This document shows positions 28,776 through 37,374 of a stretch of DNA of 64,000 bases, piece after piece. The notes beneath the pieces were generated by a model. That model ran no database searches and was not told the DNA's origin. It was given only the letters and a program-made list of their open reading frames with translations. The stretch comes from Streptomyces sp. MspMP-M5 (GTDB lineage Bacteria; Actinomycetota; Actinomycetes; Streptomycetales; Streptomycetaceae): contig NZ_KB891940.1 in assembly GCF_000373585.1 (NCBI RefSeq), positions 124,001-188,000 on the forward strand, read 5' to 3'. Both the position numbers and the translations under genes were made by a program. How positions within the stretch are numbered: position 1 is the first letter of the stretch; each line of letters starts with the position of its first letter.

Positions 28776-30266
28776 ATGGCACGACCACCACGCACGGGGA
28801 CGGTGGCGCAGGGGAAACGCCCCGCTCGGACGACGTGGAGAGCAGGGGGAAGGGCGCTGGTGGTCCTGGCCGCCGCGGTGCTCCCGGCCGCCGCGGCACT
28901 CCCGGCCGTGGCCGCGCCACGGACGGCACCGGCCACCGGGGGCAGCGGACTGGTGGCGGTCCTCGACTCCTCCGGCCGGTACGACGACGCCCCGGACGCC
29001 GCGTCGCTCACCCGCCAGGTGCAGCGCGCCGGTCAACCCGCAGCGGACGGCTACCGGTTCCGGGGCACACCGGTCCGCGGCACCGAAGGCCGCCAGGGCG
29101 CCCCGGGCGTCGTCCCCGGGCAGTACCTCGACAGCATCGGCCCCAACGAGAAGCGGTTCTACGCCGTCGACCTCGACGCGGAGTCGGTGGGCGACTTCTC
29201 GGCAACCATGGTGCCGCCGTCCGGCGCGACCATCGACTACCGCGACACCCTGCGCACCCAGATCGCGTACGGCACGGACAGCAGCTGCGCCTCGTCCACC
29301 GCGCTGTTCGGCCAGCGGGCGGGCGCCACACCGCTGACCTCGGGCGTCAGCCGCATCCCGACCCGGAACGGCACCGGGACCTGCGACAAGGCGGGCCGGT
29401 ACTGGCTGGTCGTCGAGCGTCACGCGGGCACCGGCTCGGACGCCGCGCGCTGGCCGGTGGAGCTGACGTTTCACGTGGAACATCCGCTGGCGAAGGGCGT
29501 CACCCCCGCGCAGCCGTCGCCGCAGTACGGAGCCGGCGGCAAGGACGCCACGCTGCCCAGCACCCCGCCCAAGGCCGTCACCGGCGGCACCGGCTTCAAC
29601 GACGCCAGCCCGCTGGGCCCGGGCGTCTGGCGCGACCAGATCCTCCCCGCGCAGACGCTCTGGTACAAGGTGCCGGTCGGCTGGGGCCAACAGCTCCGCT
29701 ACGACGTGGAGTTCGCCGACGAACCGCGGTCGCACGGAGCCTCCCCCGTCGCGTTCGGCAGTACCCAGGTCTACACGCCGTACCGGGCACCGGTCGGCAG
29801 CGGCACCGGCGTCTTCAACCCCCAGGTGCCCTACACCGGGCGGTCGGCCAAGCTGAGCATGGGAACGGTGCCGGTCTCCTGGACCAACCGCTACGAGACC
29901 CACCCCAACGTCATCCCCGTCCACGTCAACGGCGACTTCTACATCGCGGTCTCGCTCGGCGCCCGCGCCGCCCAGATCGCGCAGAAGCCGCAGATCGGCG
30001 TGGTGCTGAGGGTCGCCGTCCTGGGCCGGGCGAAGGACGGCCCGGAGGCCGGCGCCGCGGTGACCACGGGCCAGGCGTCCGACGGCGGTTCGGGCCCCGG
30101 CGCCACCGGTGCGGCGGGCGGCGGACACTGGTCCGGGCTCCGGGTCACCGGGGTCTCCGTGGGCGTGCTGGGCGTTCTGCTGCTGGCCGGGCTGGGCATG
30201 GCGTACGTCCTGCCCCGGCGGCGGCCGCGGCCGGGCCGTGCGGGCGGCGGGAGCGGCGCGGGGTGA
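28776..30266 (+). CDS. Secreted type I membrane protein, unknown function
   Basis: A 496-residue protein. I chose the ATG at 28776 behind GAGGGGGAC; the frame opens at 28728. An N-terminal signal peptide (about residues 25-47, ending AVAAPRTA) is followed by an extracytoplasmic domain of about 400 residues with many Gly, Thr and aromatic residues. One membrane helix lies near 455-475 (VLGVLLLAGLGMAYVLP), and a short Arg/Pro cytoplasmic tail follows. A near-parS sequence lies within the gene. It is convergent with the Ser/Thr kinase gene. I do not recognise an enzymatic motif. Confidence 0.75.
   Translation: MARPPRTGTVAQGKRPARTTWRAGGRALVVLAAAVLPAAAALPAVAAPRTAPATGGSGLVAVLDSSGRYDDAPDAASLTRQVQRAGQPAADGYRFRGTPVRGTEGRQGAPGVVPGQYLDSIGPNEKRFYAVDLDAESVGDFSATMVPPSGATIDYRDTLRTQIAYGTDSSCASSTALFGQRAGATPLTSGVSRIPTRNGTGTCDKAGRYWLVVERHAGTGSDAARWPVELTFHVEHPLAKGVTPAQPSPQYGAGGKDATLPSTPPKAVTGGTGFNDASPLGPGVWRDQILPAQTLWYKVPVGWGQQLRYDVEFADEPRSHGASPVAFGSTQVYTPYRAPVGSGTGVFNPQVPYTGRSAKLSMGTVPVSWTNRYETHPNVIPVHVNGDFYIAVSLGARAAQIAQKPQIGVVLRVAVLGRAKDGPEAGAAVTTGQASDGGSGPGATGAAGGGHWSGLRVTGVSVGVLGVLLLAGLGMAYVLPRRRPRPGRAGGGSGAG
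29468..29481. promoter_or_regulatory. Degenerate parS site (one mismatch)
   Basis: GTTTCACGTGGAAC differs from parS at one base. It is the rightmost parS-like sequence I saw in the window. Confidence 0.5.
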
Positions 30267-30309
30267 GCGCGCCGGGCGGCCCGGTGGGGCGGCCGCCCGG
30301 AACGCCCGG

Positions 30310-31701
30310 TCAGCCGGCGAGCAGCGCCCACACCCCGATCGCGATGCACACCAGCGCCACGACCAGGACCGGAACGGCGACCTTCGGGGGCGGGCCCGGC
30401 CTCCGTACAGCCGCGGCCGGCGGCACCGCCGGCACCCCGGCCCCGCCGGTCGGGCGCTGTCCGGTCAGCGGCGGCTGCCCGGTGGTGTACGGACGGGTCG
30501 CGGACGCCTCCGGGCGGGCCGCCGTCGTCGGCTCGTAGCGCGGCATCGGCGCGGGGGAGGGGGCCGCGGCCGGGGCCGGCGGCGGGGTCCGGGGCGGCGT
30601 GGTCGGCGGGGCCGGGACGGTGCCGCGCGGCGGAGTGGCCCGCGGCGGCGCGGCGGCCGGTGGGGCCGGCGGCGGGGTGCTCGGCGGTGGCGGGACGGAC
30701 GGCTCCGGCGGCGCGAGGTGGAAGCTTCCGGTGGTCGACGGGGACGCGCCGCCGCTCTCCCCGGCCCCGGCGTCGGTCACAGTGGTGCCGCCGGTGGTGT
30801 CCGCGCCCGGCGCGGGGCGCAGCGGCCCGTCCGGACCGAACCCGGCCGGCAGCGGCCCGATGTGGTCGAAGACCTCGATGACCTCGTCCTCGAGCGTCGC
30901 CTCCGGCAGCAGCTCGGCCGCCGCCAGCAGCGCCTTCCGCGCCCCCGTCGCAGTCCTGAACCGGGCGTCCGGATCCGGGTGCAGCAGCGACGCCAGCACC
31001 TGCCACAGCGGCTCCGGCACGTCCTCGGGCGCGTTCGGTATGCCGCCGCTGTCCATGAACCGCCGCACCAGCGCCTCGGTGTCCGGCTTGGCGCCGGTGA
31101 GCAGGCAGAGCGCGACCAGCCCGGCCGCGAACAGGTCCGCCGGGAAGTCCGGTTCGGCACCCAGCATCTGCTCCGGCGCGAAGTAACCCGGCGTCCCCAC
31201 CACGTAGTTGGCCTCGGTCAGCCGCGGCTCGCCCTTGCGCATCGCGATGCCGAAGTCGGACAGCCGCAGGTGCGGACGGCCGGTGCCGGTGGCCTCCAGC
31301 AGGAGGTTCGCCGGCTTGATGTCCCGGTGCACCACGCCCTCGGCGTGCACCGCGGTCAGCCCGGCCAGCAGCTGGTCCATCAGCGTGCACACCATCCGCG
31401 GCGGCAACGGGCCGTAGTCACCGATCAGATGGGCCAGCGAACCGCCGTGCACCAGGTCCATGGTGAACAGCACCTTGTCGTCGTCCGCGGCCCAGCTCGC
31501 CGGGGCCAGGACGTGCGGATGGTCGATCCGCAGCGCCTGTTCCCGGACGAAGCGCAACAGGGTGTGCGCGTCGCTCTGCTGGAGCACCTTGGCCGCCACA
31601 TAGCGGCGGCGCCGCTGGTCCCAGGCGCGCCAGACGGCGCCCACCCCGCCCCGACCGATCGGGTCCACGAGCTCGTACCGACCGGCGAAGATCTCACCCA
31701 T
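30310..31701 (-). CDS. Membrane Ser/Thr protein kinase (Hanks type)
   Basis: A 463-residue kinase with intact motifs: P-loop GRGGVGAVW, VAAKVL with the ATP-binding Lys, HRDIKPANLL catalytic loop, SDFGIAM (DFG), and GTPGYFAPEQ (APE). The kinase domain covers residues 1-265. A long Pro/Thr/Ala-rich linker (about 300-430) leads to a single C-terminal membrane helix (VPVLVVALVCIAIGVWALLAG) with almost no outer domain. The start is the ATG at 31701; the frame opens at 31833. A helix-turn-helix gene lies 79 bases upstream on the same strand and may be co-transcribed. Confidence 0.92.
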   Translation of the reverse strand: MGEIFAGRYELVDPIGRGGVGAVWRAWDQRRRRYVAAKVLQQSDAHTLLRFVREQALRIDHPHVLAPASWAADDDKVLFTMDLVHGGSLAHLIGDYGPLPPRMVCTLMDQLLAGLTAVHAEGVVHRDIKPANLLLEATGTGRPHLRLSDFGIAMRKGEPRLTEANYVVGTPGYFAPEQMLGAEPDFPADLFAAGLVALCLLTGAKPDTEALVRRFMDSGGIPNAPEDVPEPLWQVLASLLHPDPDARFRTATGARKALLAAAELLPEATLEDEVIEVFDHIGPLPAGFGPDGPLRPAPGADTTGGTTVTDAGAGESGGASPSTTGSFHLAPPEPSVPPPPSTPPPAPPAAAPPRATPPRGTVPAPPTTPPRTPPPAPAAAPSPAPMPRYEPTTAARPEASATRPYTTGQPPLTGQRPTGGAGVPAVPPAAAVRRPGPPPKVAVPVLVVALVCIAIGVWALLAG

Positions 31702-31780
31702 TGCGCCCCGTCCGCTGCTGGATCCCGACTCCTGCGGCCAACTCCGCGGCGGCCGCCCGCGCTTGCCCAGTCGACGGGCT

Positions 31781-32329
31781 CTAGCTCTGGTGCGCCTCGT
31801 AGTGGGCGACCGCGTCGGCGGTACGGCCGGCACCGTAGACCCGGAGGAACTCGGCCAGTTCGGGATGGGTGGCGGTGAGGCTGTTCGCCGCGTCGATGAT
31901 GTCGCCGGCGTCGGAGACCGACCGCAGCAGCGACTGGATCTCCCGCACCACCCGGCGCACGGTGGTGGCGCCCGTCGACGACGTGGTCTGGGCGGTGTTG
32001 TTCAGTACCGAACCGCCCGCCGTCTTCTTGATCTCCTCCATCCGGTCGGTCGCCTCGGCGGCGCTGACCCTGCCGTCCGCGACCTGACCGGCCAGCTCCT
32101 GGAGCGCCTGCACCCGCTGCACCACGGCCGGGTTGCCTATCTTCGCGCGCTGCCCGCTCATCAGCTGGGACAGCATCGGCGCCGACAGGCCGAGCACCGC
32201 TGCCAGCCGGGCCTGGTTCAGCCCGAGGTCGTCGATGAGACGGCGGAACAGCGCGCCCAGAGGTTCCCCGTACCAACTGCGCTGGAGCTCCCGGGCCCGC
32301 GCGGTGGCTTCCTGCTGTGCTGCATCCAT
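31781..32329 (-). CDS. Helix-turn-helix DNA-binding protein
   Basis: A 182-residue protein. Residues about 25-65 form an XRE-like helix-turn-helix (LNQARLAAVLGLSAPMLSQL). The middle is Thr/Gly-rich, and the C-terminal 60 residues are helical (VRRVVREIQSLLRSVSDAGD). It is predicted to be a cytoplasmic regulator, possibly acting with the kinase encoded downstream. It is the last conserved core gene before tRNA-Ala. Confidence 0.85.
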   Translation of the reverse strand: MDAAQQEATARARELQRSWYGEPLGALFRRLIDDLGLNQARLAAVLGLSAPMLSQLMSGQRAKIGNPAVVQRVQALQELAGQVADGRVSAAEATDRMEEIKKTAGGSVLNNTAQTTSSTGATTVRRVVREIQSLLRSVSDAGDIIDAANSLTATHPELAEFLRVYGAGRTADAVAHYEAHQS

Positions 32330-32458
32330 GCCGTCTCCCCTGTATCCCCGATCGCGCTTCGCTGCCGCGAATCTCGCGAAGCATCCTACGGAGAGCGACG
32401 GTGCGCGGCGATACCCGGTCGGGAAAGCAGCCCGACACCGGGTACCCTGTTCGGCGAA

Positions 32459-32531
32459 GGGGCCTTAGCTCAGTTGGTAGAGCGCTGTCTTTGCATGGCA
32501 GATGTCAGGGGTTCGACTCCCCTAGGCTCCA
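32459..32531 (+). tRNA. tRNA-Ala (TGC)
   Basis: A 73-base cloverleaf. The acceptor GGGGCCT pairs with AGGCTCC, the anticodon loop TTTGCAT is flanked by CTGTC/GGCAG, and the T arm contains GGTTCGACTCC. The anticodon TGC reads alanine. The next genes belong to the biosynthetic cluster, so its 3' end is a candidate integration site. Confidence 0.97.
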
Positions 32532-32541
32532 CTTGTGGAAT

Positions 32542-32580
32542 GCCCTCTGAACTGCGGAAACGTAGGTTCAGGGGGCTTTT
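32542..32580 (+). terminator. tRNA-Ala terminator
   Basis: An 11-base-pair stem with one G-T pair (32542-32552 / 32566-32576), 13-base loop, followed by TTTT. A classical intrinsic terminator. Confidence 0.85.
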
Positions 32581-32582
32581 GG

Positions 32583-32620
32583 GTGCGCATACGGTGCACA
32601 CGTGCGCACCGTATGCGCAC
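32583..32620. repeat. Perfect 15-base inverted repeat beyond tRNA-Ala
   Basis: Arms 32583-32597 and 32606-32620 match perfectly around an 8-base centre. The tRNA already has its own terminator 3 bases to the left and this repeat has no T tract. A protein-binding operator or recombination site is therefore as likely as a terminator. Confidence 0.75.
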
Positions 32621-32935
32621 ATGGGAGGGGAGGAAGCCCCCTCAATTTCAACGGGTGCAGGCGTCCCCGAGCCTCTCAGGGATCCCTGATGATCCCCCGA
32701 TCCCCGTGACGGGCACGTCCTTGCGAGAGGGCTGGGAGCGGCTTGCCGTTTCCTCATCGTTTGACACGGTAAGTGTGTCCGAGGAGGCGTACAGCATTGG
32801 CGAAGGCCCGGCGACGCCGACTACGAGCGGCGTAAGGGCCTGCTTTCCGCGCCCCGGACTCCTCTCCCCGGACTCAAGATCCAAGTATCGAGGTGCCCAC
32901 GATCCAGGTGTCCACGATCAAGGTAGAAGGTCCGT
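32621..32935. other. Boundary between core chromosome and biosynthetic cluster
   Basis: 315 bases with no convincing gene. It holds a 14-base palindrome (32676-32689), a TTGACA at 32760-32765 beside a small GACAC/GTGTC inverted repeat, and a two-copy 15-base imperfect tandem repeat (32891-32905 and 32906-32920). No integrase or excisionase remnant was recognised. Confidence 0.55.
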
Positions 32936-34123
32936 TCACTTCCCGAAGTTCGTCCATGCGCCGGTGGCGTTCCGGAGGTCGTGCGCAAGCTGGGTGGTGA
33001 CCGCAGCCGGTGTGGGGAGCGCCAGGTGGGCCTGGTGCAAGCGGTCCGCGCACTCCTGATGCCCGGCCAGATTGTCGAGGAACTCGTCGAGTGTGTCGGC
33101 CAGGGTGGCGTCGTCCAGGTCGTCGGGCCACAAACGGCGTCCACTCCCGGTGGCCTCCACCTGCCTGGCGTTGACGATGGCATCGGCCGCCCAGGCCAGG
33201 ATGAGTTGCGGGACGCCGTAGCTCACTGCGGCCATGGTGGTGCCCGCACCGCCTTGATGGATGATCGCTGCGCAGCTCGGCAGCAGCAGGTGCAGGGCGA
33301 CAGGGCCGACGTGAATGACATTGTCGGGCAGGGAAGTGAAGCTGTCGCGCTGGTCGTCGAGTACCGCGACGACAACCTCGATGTCGCGACCGGCCAGCGC
33401 CGCCACGATGCGGGGTGCCAGAAATGCCCGCTGCCAGCCGAGTTGGTGCAGCGAGCCGCCCCAGGTGACGACGATACGCGGTCGCTGTGCCGGTTTACGC
33501 AGACGGTGTGGCAGTTGAGCGGGTCCGTTGTAGGGGACGTACCGCATGCCCTGGCGGGGCAGGTCGGCGGCTACCTGCAGCTGCGGCGGGCACGGGTCCA
33601 GCGTCAGGTCACCGAATGCGTTGGCCTCCTGCAACTCCCGCCGCGATGTCAGCCCGCCGAGGAGGTCCTCCTCGCTCCGCTCGGGGTCTGTGATCGAGGC
33701 GAGGAAGTCGGTCGCCCAGAGCAGGCGCAGCGCAGGGATGGCGAAGTCTCGCGCGATACCGGGACCGAGGTATGCCATCGGCTCGTAGACGACGAAGTCC
33801 GGGCGCCAGTGTGCCGCGAAGCGATAGGTGTCCTCGGCTATGGCGATCGCACAGTCGGTTGCCGCCTGCACGGCAGCCGCGCCCCGATGCTCGATCGCCG
33901 AGGGATCCAGGGAGTCGTGCCGATGTGCTCTGCGGAGTTGTTCCTTGACGTCGACGTCCTTGCCCACCGGGAGCGCGACCAGTCCGGCCTGGGTGATCGT
34001 CGAGGCGAATGAAGGCTGCGCGGCGACGACCACCTCGTGACCTGCCGCACGCAGCGCCCACCCGAAGGGCGTCATCGGATACAGATGCGAGCCCCAGGGC
34101 CACGTGATGAACAACGCACGCAT
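32936..34123 (-). CDS. GT1-family antibiotic glycosyltransferase A
   Basis: A 395-residue GT-B enzyme of the EryCIII/UrdGT2 type. The acceptor domain starts MRALFITWPWGSHLYPM. The donor domain includes VTWGGSLHQLG near 219-229 and the nucleotide-sugar motif HQGGAGTT at 289-296. The ATG at 34123 sits behind GGAGG; the open frame continues to 34417 without a better start. It is clearly related to the glycosyltransferase at 52756. It probably transfers a TDP-deoxysugar to the aromatic aglycone or to a first sugar. It is the leftmost gene of the cluster. Confidence 0.92.
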   Translation of the reverse strand: MRALFITWPWGSHLYPMTPFGWALRAAGHEVVVAAQPSFASTITQAGLVALPVGKDVDVKEQLRRAHRHDSLDPSAIEHRGAAAVQAATDCAIAIAEDTYRFAAHWRPDFVVYEPMAYLGPGIARDFAIPALRLLWATDFLASITDPERSEEDLLGGLTSRRELQEANAFGDLTLDPCPPQLQVAADLPRQGMRYVPYNGPAQLPHRLRKPAQRPRIVVTWGGSLHQLGWQRAFLAPRIVAALAGRDIEVVVAVLDDQRDSFTSLPDNVIHVGPVALHLLLPSCAAIIHQGGAGTTMAAVSYGVPQLILAWAADAIVNARQVEATGSGRRLWPDDLDDATLADTLDEFLDNLAGHQECADRLHQAHLALPTPAAVTTQLAHDLRNATGAWTNFGK

Positions 34124-34289
34124 CGTTGCTGCCTCCATCTGTGCCGCCGTCCACGAGCATCTTCCGCGGCCGGACTCCGGAACTGATGGTGTCCCGCTGG
34201 TCGGCAAGGTCCCCAGTGCGTTCCCAGCGGTGTTCGACCGAGTCGTCCGACGATGAGTCGACTGTGCGACGAGACCGGGAGGAGCTGCG
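34124..34289. promoter_or_regulatory. Divergent promoter region, glycosyltransferase A / cupin
   Basis: 166 bases between oppositely oriented starts. It must hold both promoters; no clear consensus -35/-10 pair was found. Confidence 0.5.
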
Positions 34290-34727
34290 GTGTCACAGAC
34301 CAACCGTGCCACGGTGGAGAAGGTCCGATTCAGCGATGTGCCGCCGAATCGTCGCAGGGGAGGTGAGATCAGAGTTGGACTGAGCCCGAGCACCGTCGGC
34401 TCGGTGTCGGGGTTCATGGGAGCGGTGACGCTTGAACCGGGCGATTATGTCTCCGAGCACTACCACCCGTATTCCGAAGAGTTCCTCTACGTGGTCCGGG
34501 GGCAACTGGTCGTGACTGTGGACGGTGCCGACATCGATCTCGCCCCTGACGAGGGGATCATGGTGCCGATCGGTGCAAGGCACCGCCTGGTCAACCACGG
34601 CAGCGAGTCGGCGCTTGCCGTGATCCATCTCAGCCCGCTGGCACCGGAGCCCAGGCTGGGCCATGTGGACACCGAGCCACTGCCCAACCCGGACGAGCCG
34701 ACTCTGCACGTCGCAGGCAGTGACTGA
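34290..34727 (+). CDS. TcmJ-like cupin, polyketide cyclase/monooxygenase helper
   Basis: A 145-residue single-domain cupin. The first cupin motif is in SEHYHPYSEEFLYVVRGQLV (His, His, Glu metal ligands), and the second is in PIGARHRLVNH. The segment FSDVPPNRRRGGEIR followed by TVGSVSGFMG is characteristic of TcmJ-family proteins of tetracenomycin-type and related aromatic polyketide pathways. There they help cyclisation of later rings. GTG start behind GGGAGGAG. It stands alone on the plus strand, convergent with the ketoreductase gene. Confidence 0.88.
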   Translation: MSQTNRATVEKVRFSDVPPNRRRGGEIRVGLSPSTVGSVSGFMGAVTLEPGDYVSEHYHPYSEEFLYVVRGQLVVTVDGADIDLAPDEGIMVPIGARHRLVNHGSESALAVIHLSPLAPEPRLGHVDTEPLPNPDEPTLHVAGSD

Positions 34728-34834
34728 CTTTGTCGGCGCGATGCCGTCGAGCTGAGGCCGGTCTCAGCGAGACATCCATCGACGAGGTCGCCGGCGCCCG
34801 ATCAGCATCAGCACGGCCACCGCTCTCCTGATAC

Positions 34835-35842
34835 TCACGTCCGTCCTTCGATCGCCATGACCCGTGCCCTGTCACGAACGTGGTCGACGAGCCGGGCCTG
34901 TTCCAGAAAGTCGGTCTCGCCGTACCGCTGGATCTGCGACCCCCGGGCCTGTGCGACGAATTCCGAGATCGTCGTCATGAACTGGTCTTCTGCAGGAACG
35001 ACGACTTCACGCCCGCGATCCCCACGCGCCAGCCGAATCACCGGACTGAACGCCGGAGGCGGCGTGTACGCGCGGTCGACCGACAGTACGCCCTCGCTGC
35101 CCCACAACTGATAGCTGCACCGATAGGCATGCTCGAACCCGAAGGTGACGTGAGCGGCGAGGCCGGATGGTGAAGAGAGCAGAGCGTGTCCCGCGACATC
35201 CACACCTCGCGCCGGATCCGTCTTCTGCGAGGCACCCACGACGGTCAGCCCGGCGCCGAGGAATCGGGTCGCTGCGTACAGCGGGTACACACCGACATCC
35301 AAGAGCGCACCGCCGCCCAGGTCGCTGGCGTATCGCACATCTGTTGCGGGCCGCGGCGGAATACCGAAACACGCCTCGATACCGCGCAACTCACCGATTT
35401 CTCCCGCCGCGACCAGCTCGGAGACGGTCGCGTGCAGCCGGTGACGGGCAGCGGTGAGATTCTCCTGCAGGGTGAGTCCAAGCCGGGTCGCCATGGCAGT
35501 GAGGGCGAGAGTTTCCGGGTGACTGGTAGTCAGCGGCTTTTCTGCCAGCACGTGTTTGCCCGCGGCCAGTGCAGACTCGATCCATTCGGCGTGCAGGCCG
35601 GTCGGCAGTGGAACGTAGACGGCATCGATGTCATCGCGTCGGAGCAAGTCGTGATAGTCACAGGCAGCCGTTTCCCCGAAATGGGCCGCATAGTGTTCGG
35701 CCTTGCCCGGTGTGCGGGAGGCCAGCGCGACCAGCCGCGCGGTGGGGGTGGCGAGGATGGCCGGAATGGTTCGGCGCACGGCGATATCAGCGCAACCGAG
35801 CACGCCGAAGCGTAGTGGCGGCTGCTCGGCGTCGTCGGTCAT
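34835..35842 (-). CDS. NDP-hexose 3-ketoreductase (Gfo/Idh/MocA family)
   Basis: A 335-residue NAD(P)-dependent oxidoreductase. The Rossmann segment is LRFGVLGCADIAVRRTIPAI, the catalytic segment is EKPLTTSHPE, and the C-terminal beta-sheet domain includes DLGGGALLDVGVYPLYA. Such enzymes reduce the 3-keto group left by the 2,3-dehydratase, giving 4-keto-2,6-dideoxyhexoses. The ATG overlaps the stop of the 2,3-dehydratase gene (ATGA), so the two enzymes acting in sequence are translationally coupled. The alternative GTG at 35851 is less likely. Confidence 0.9.
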   Translation of the reverse strand: MTDDAEQPPLRFGVLGCADIAVRRTIPAILATPTARLVALASRTPGKAEHYAAHFGETAACDYHDLLRRDDIDAVYVPLPTGLHAEWIESALAAGKHVLAEKPLTTSHPETLALTAMATRLGLTLQENLTAARHRLHATVSELVAAGEIGELRGIEACFGIPPRPATDVRYASDLGGGALLDVGVYPLYAATRFLGAGLTVVGASQKTDPARGVDVAGHALLSSPSGLAAHVTFGFEHAYRCSYQLWGSEGVLSVDRAYTPPPAFSPVIRLARGDRGREVVVPAEDQFMTTISEFVAQARGSQIQRYGETDFLEQARLVDHVRDRARVMAIEGRT

Positions 35843-37194
35843 CCACCGCACCTTACGGCCTGCAGGCAGGCCAGCAGGCTGCGGGCTTCGACATTGACGT
35901 AGTAGCTGTGCCGCAGCAGGGCCTCAAGCTGGTGGACGCTTGCCCAGCAGAACTCCGGCGGCAGTGCCACCGGAAAGTCGTCGCCGGCCTCGACGAGCAT
36001 GTACCGGTTTTCGGAGTGGTAGAAGCGACCACCCTCCTCGGTGAGGATGGTGTCGAACAGGATGCGGTCCGCACTGGCGCCGAGAACATAGTCCAGGAAA
36101 CGCGGCGAGCGATGCGGAAAGTTCGCGGGAGTGCACTGCACGGTCGGTCCCAGTTCCGCAGCATCCAGTACTCCGGCCTGAAAGCGGGCCTGCACTGCGA
36201 GGTGGGCGATACCGTCGAACTTCTTGACGACGAAGGCCACGACGCCCTGCCCATGGGGAGAGAGCATCGGCTGGTCCCACTCGAGGACCTCCCGGCCGGC
36301 GGCGCTGACGGAGACACCAATGATGTCGAAGTACAGCCCCGAATCGTGTGTTATCCGCTCCCGCCCGTATCGCCATCCCTCGATGCCTCGCAGGGGAACC
36401 TGTCGGGTCGCGACTTCGTTCCTGCTCTTGACCTCGGTGAACCACCGGAGCAGGCGTGTGGTGTCGGGCTCGTCGCGATCCTCGCCTGGCAGACACGACA
36501 GCACCGAGCGGGTGTCCATGTTGACCAGCTGCTCGACCCTCAGGAGCCGCCGCAGATCGCGGACGTCTATCCATCGGTAGCCGTCGTCGACTGCGATGTC
36601 CTCCTCGACCAGGACGACCATGTTGCGATTGCGCTTGCGCAGGAACCACGAACCTTGTTCGGACTGCAGAACATCGACCAGGACGGTGTTGTTCTGCGGA
36701 TCCACGAAGTACTCGAGATAGCGGGTGGCGCTGCCGTTGTGCGCCCGTGTGTAGTTGCTGCGAGTTGCCTGAACAGTCGGCGACAACTGCAGCATCTTCG
36801 CGTTGCCGGGTTCCATCTTCGCCTGTATCAGGCATTGCAGGGCGCCGTTGTGGTTTCGGACCAGAAGTCCGAGGAGACCGATCTCCGGCTGGCAGATGAT
36901 CGGCTGGCTCCACTCGGGAACGGTGCCGTGCGTCGTGCGGGTATGCAGTCCCTCGATCGTGAAGAATCGGCCGCTGCTGTGCTCGATGTTCCCGGTCGAC
37001 GCGTCCAGGTGCCAGGACCGCATCTGCCCGAGCGGGATTCGGTCGACCGAGCACGAGGTCGCGTGCACCCGGCTTTCGAACCAGGCCAGGAACTGCTGGT
37101 CGACTCCTGAGTCGACCAGTCCCGCCCATCGTTGGAGCACGTCAATATCCCAGGTCTGCCGCGTGGCCGAGCTGTTTCCGCGATATTGGCGCAT
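35839..37194 (-). CDS. NDP-hexose 2,3-dehydratase
   Basis: A 451-residue protein with the family's duplicated fold. The two halves repeat similar segments (SQPIICQPEIGLLGLLVR and WDQPMLSPHGQGVVAFVVKK; QLSPTVQATRSNYTRAH and ELGPTVQCTPANFPHRSP). It removes the 2-OH of NDP-4-keto-6-deoxyglucose, the first committed step to 2,6-dideoxyhexoses. The ATG at 37194 follows GGAGG. Its presence shows that at least one sugar is 2-deoxygenated. Confidence 0.93.
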   Translation of the reverse strand: MRQYRGNSSATRQTWDIDVLQRWAGLVDSGVDQQFLAWFESRVHATSCSVDRIPLGQMRSWHLDASTGNIEHSSGRFFTIEGLHTRTTHGTVPEWSQPIICQPEIGLLGLLVRNHNGALQCLIQAKMEPGNAKMLQLSPTVQATRSNYTRAHNGSATRYLEYFVDPQNNTVLVDVLQSEQGSWFLRKRNRNMVVLVEEDIAVDDGYRWIDVRDLRRLLRVEQLVNMDTRSVLSCLPGEDRDEPDTTRLLRWFTEVKSRNEVATRQVPLRGIEGWRYGRERITHDSGLYFDIIGVSVSAAGREVLEWDQPMLSPHGQGVVAFVVKKFDGIAHLAVQARFQAGVLDAAELGPTVQCTPANFPHRSPRFLDYVLGASADRILFDTILTEEGGRFYHSENRYMLVEAGDDFPVALPPEFCWASVHQLEALLRHSYYVNVEARSLLACLQAVRCGG

Positions 37195-37374
37195 CGGTGT
37201 GCCTCCGCTCCTCAAGTCAAGGCCCTCGACGGTCCACAGTCCGCAACCGTGCTCGTGGATGGCTGGGGTGCGATTGGAGGGGCCGCGCCATGAAGTGTTT
37301 CGACAGCAGTGGGACATTCGGCCAGGAGGACGCCGTATCCGTCCGACGGTTGGGTCGCCTAAAATGTTGTCCTT
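37195..37374. promoter_or_regulatory. Divergent promoter region of the two deoxysugar units
   Basis: 180 bases between the leftward 2,3-dehydratase/ketoreductase unit and the rightward 4,6-dehydratase. A rightward TAAAAT (37360-37365) lies 9 bases before the ATG of the 4,6-dehydratase, suggesting a leaderless transcript. No recognisable -35 at 17-18 bases spacing. Confidence 0.55.

Noticed and set aside
29468..29481. Functional parS inside the secreted-protein gene
   Set aside because: One base breaks the palindrome; I list it only as a degenerate site because ParB is usually sensitive to such changes.
32470..32757. 95-residue minus-strand frame over tRNA-Ala
   Set aside because: It is read through the tRNA itself; the VEPRGVEPLTSAMQ-type peptide is a common tRNA-shadow artefact.
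32621..32935. Integrase or excisionase remnant beside tRNA-Ala
   Set aside because: I looked on both strands for tyrosine-recombinase motifs and a MerR-like excisionase and saw none, so integration remains only a hypothesis.
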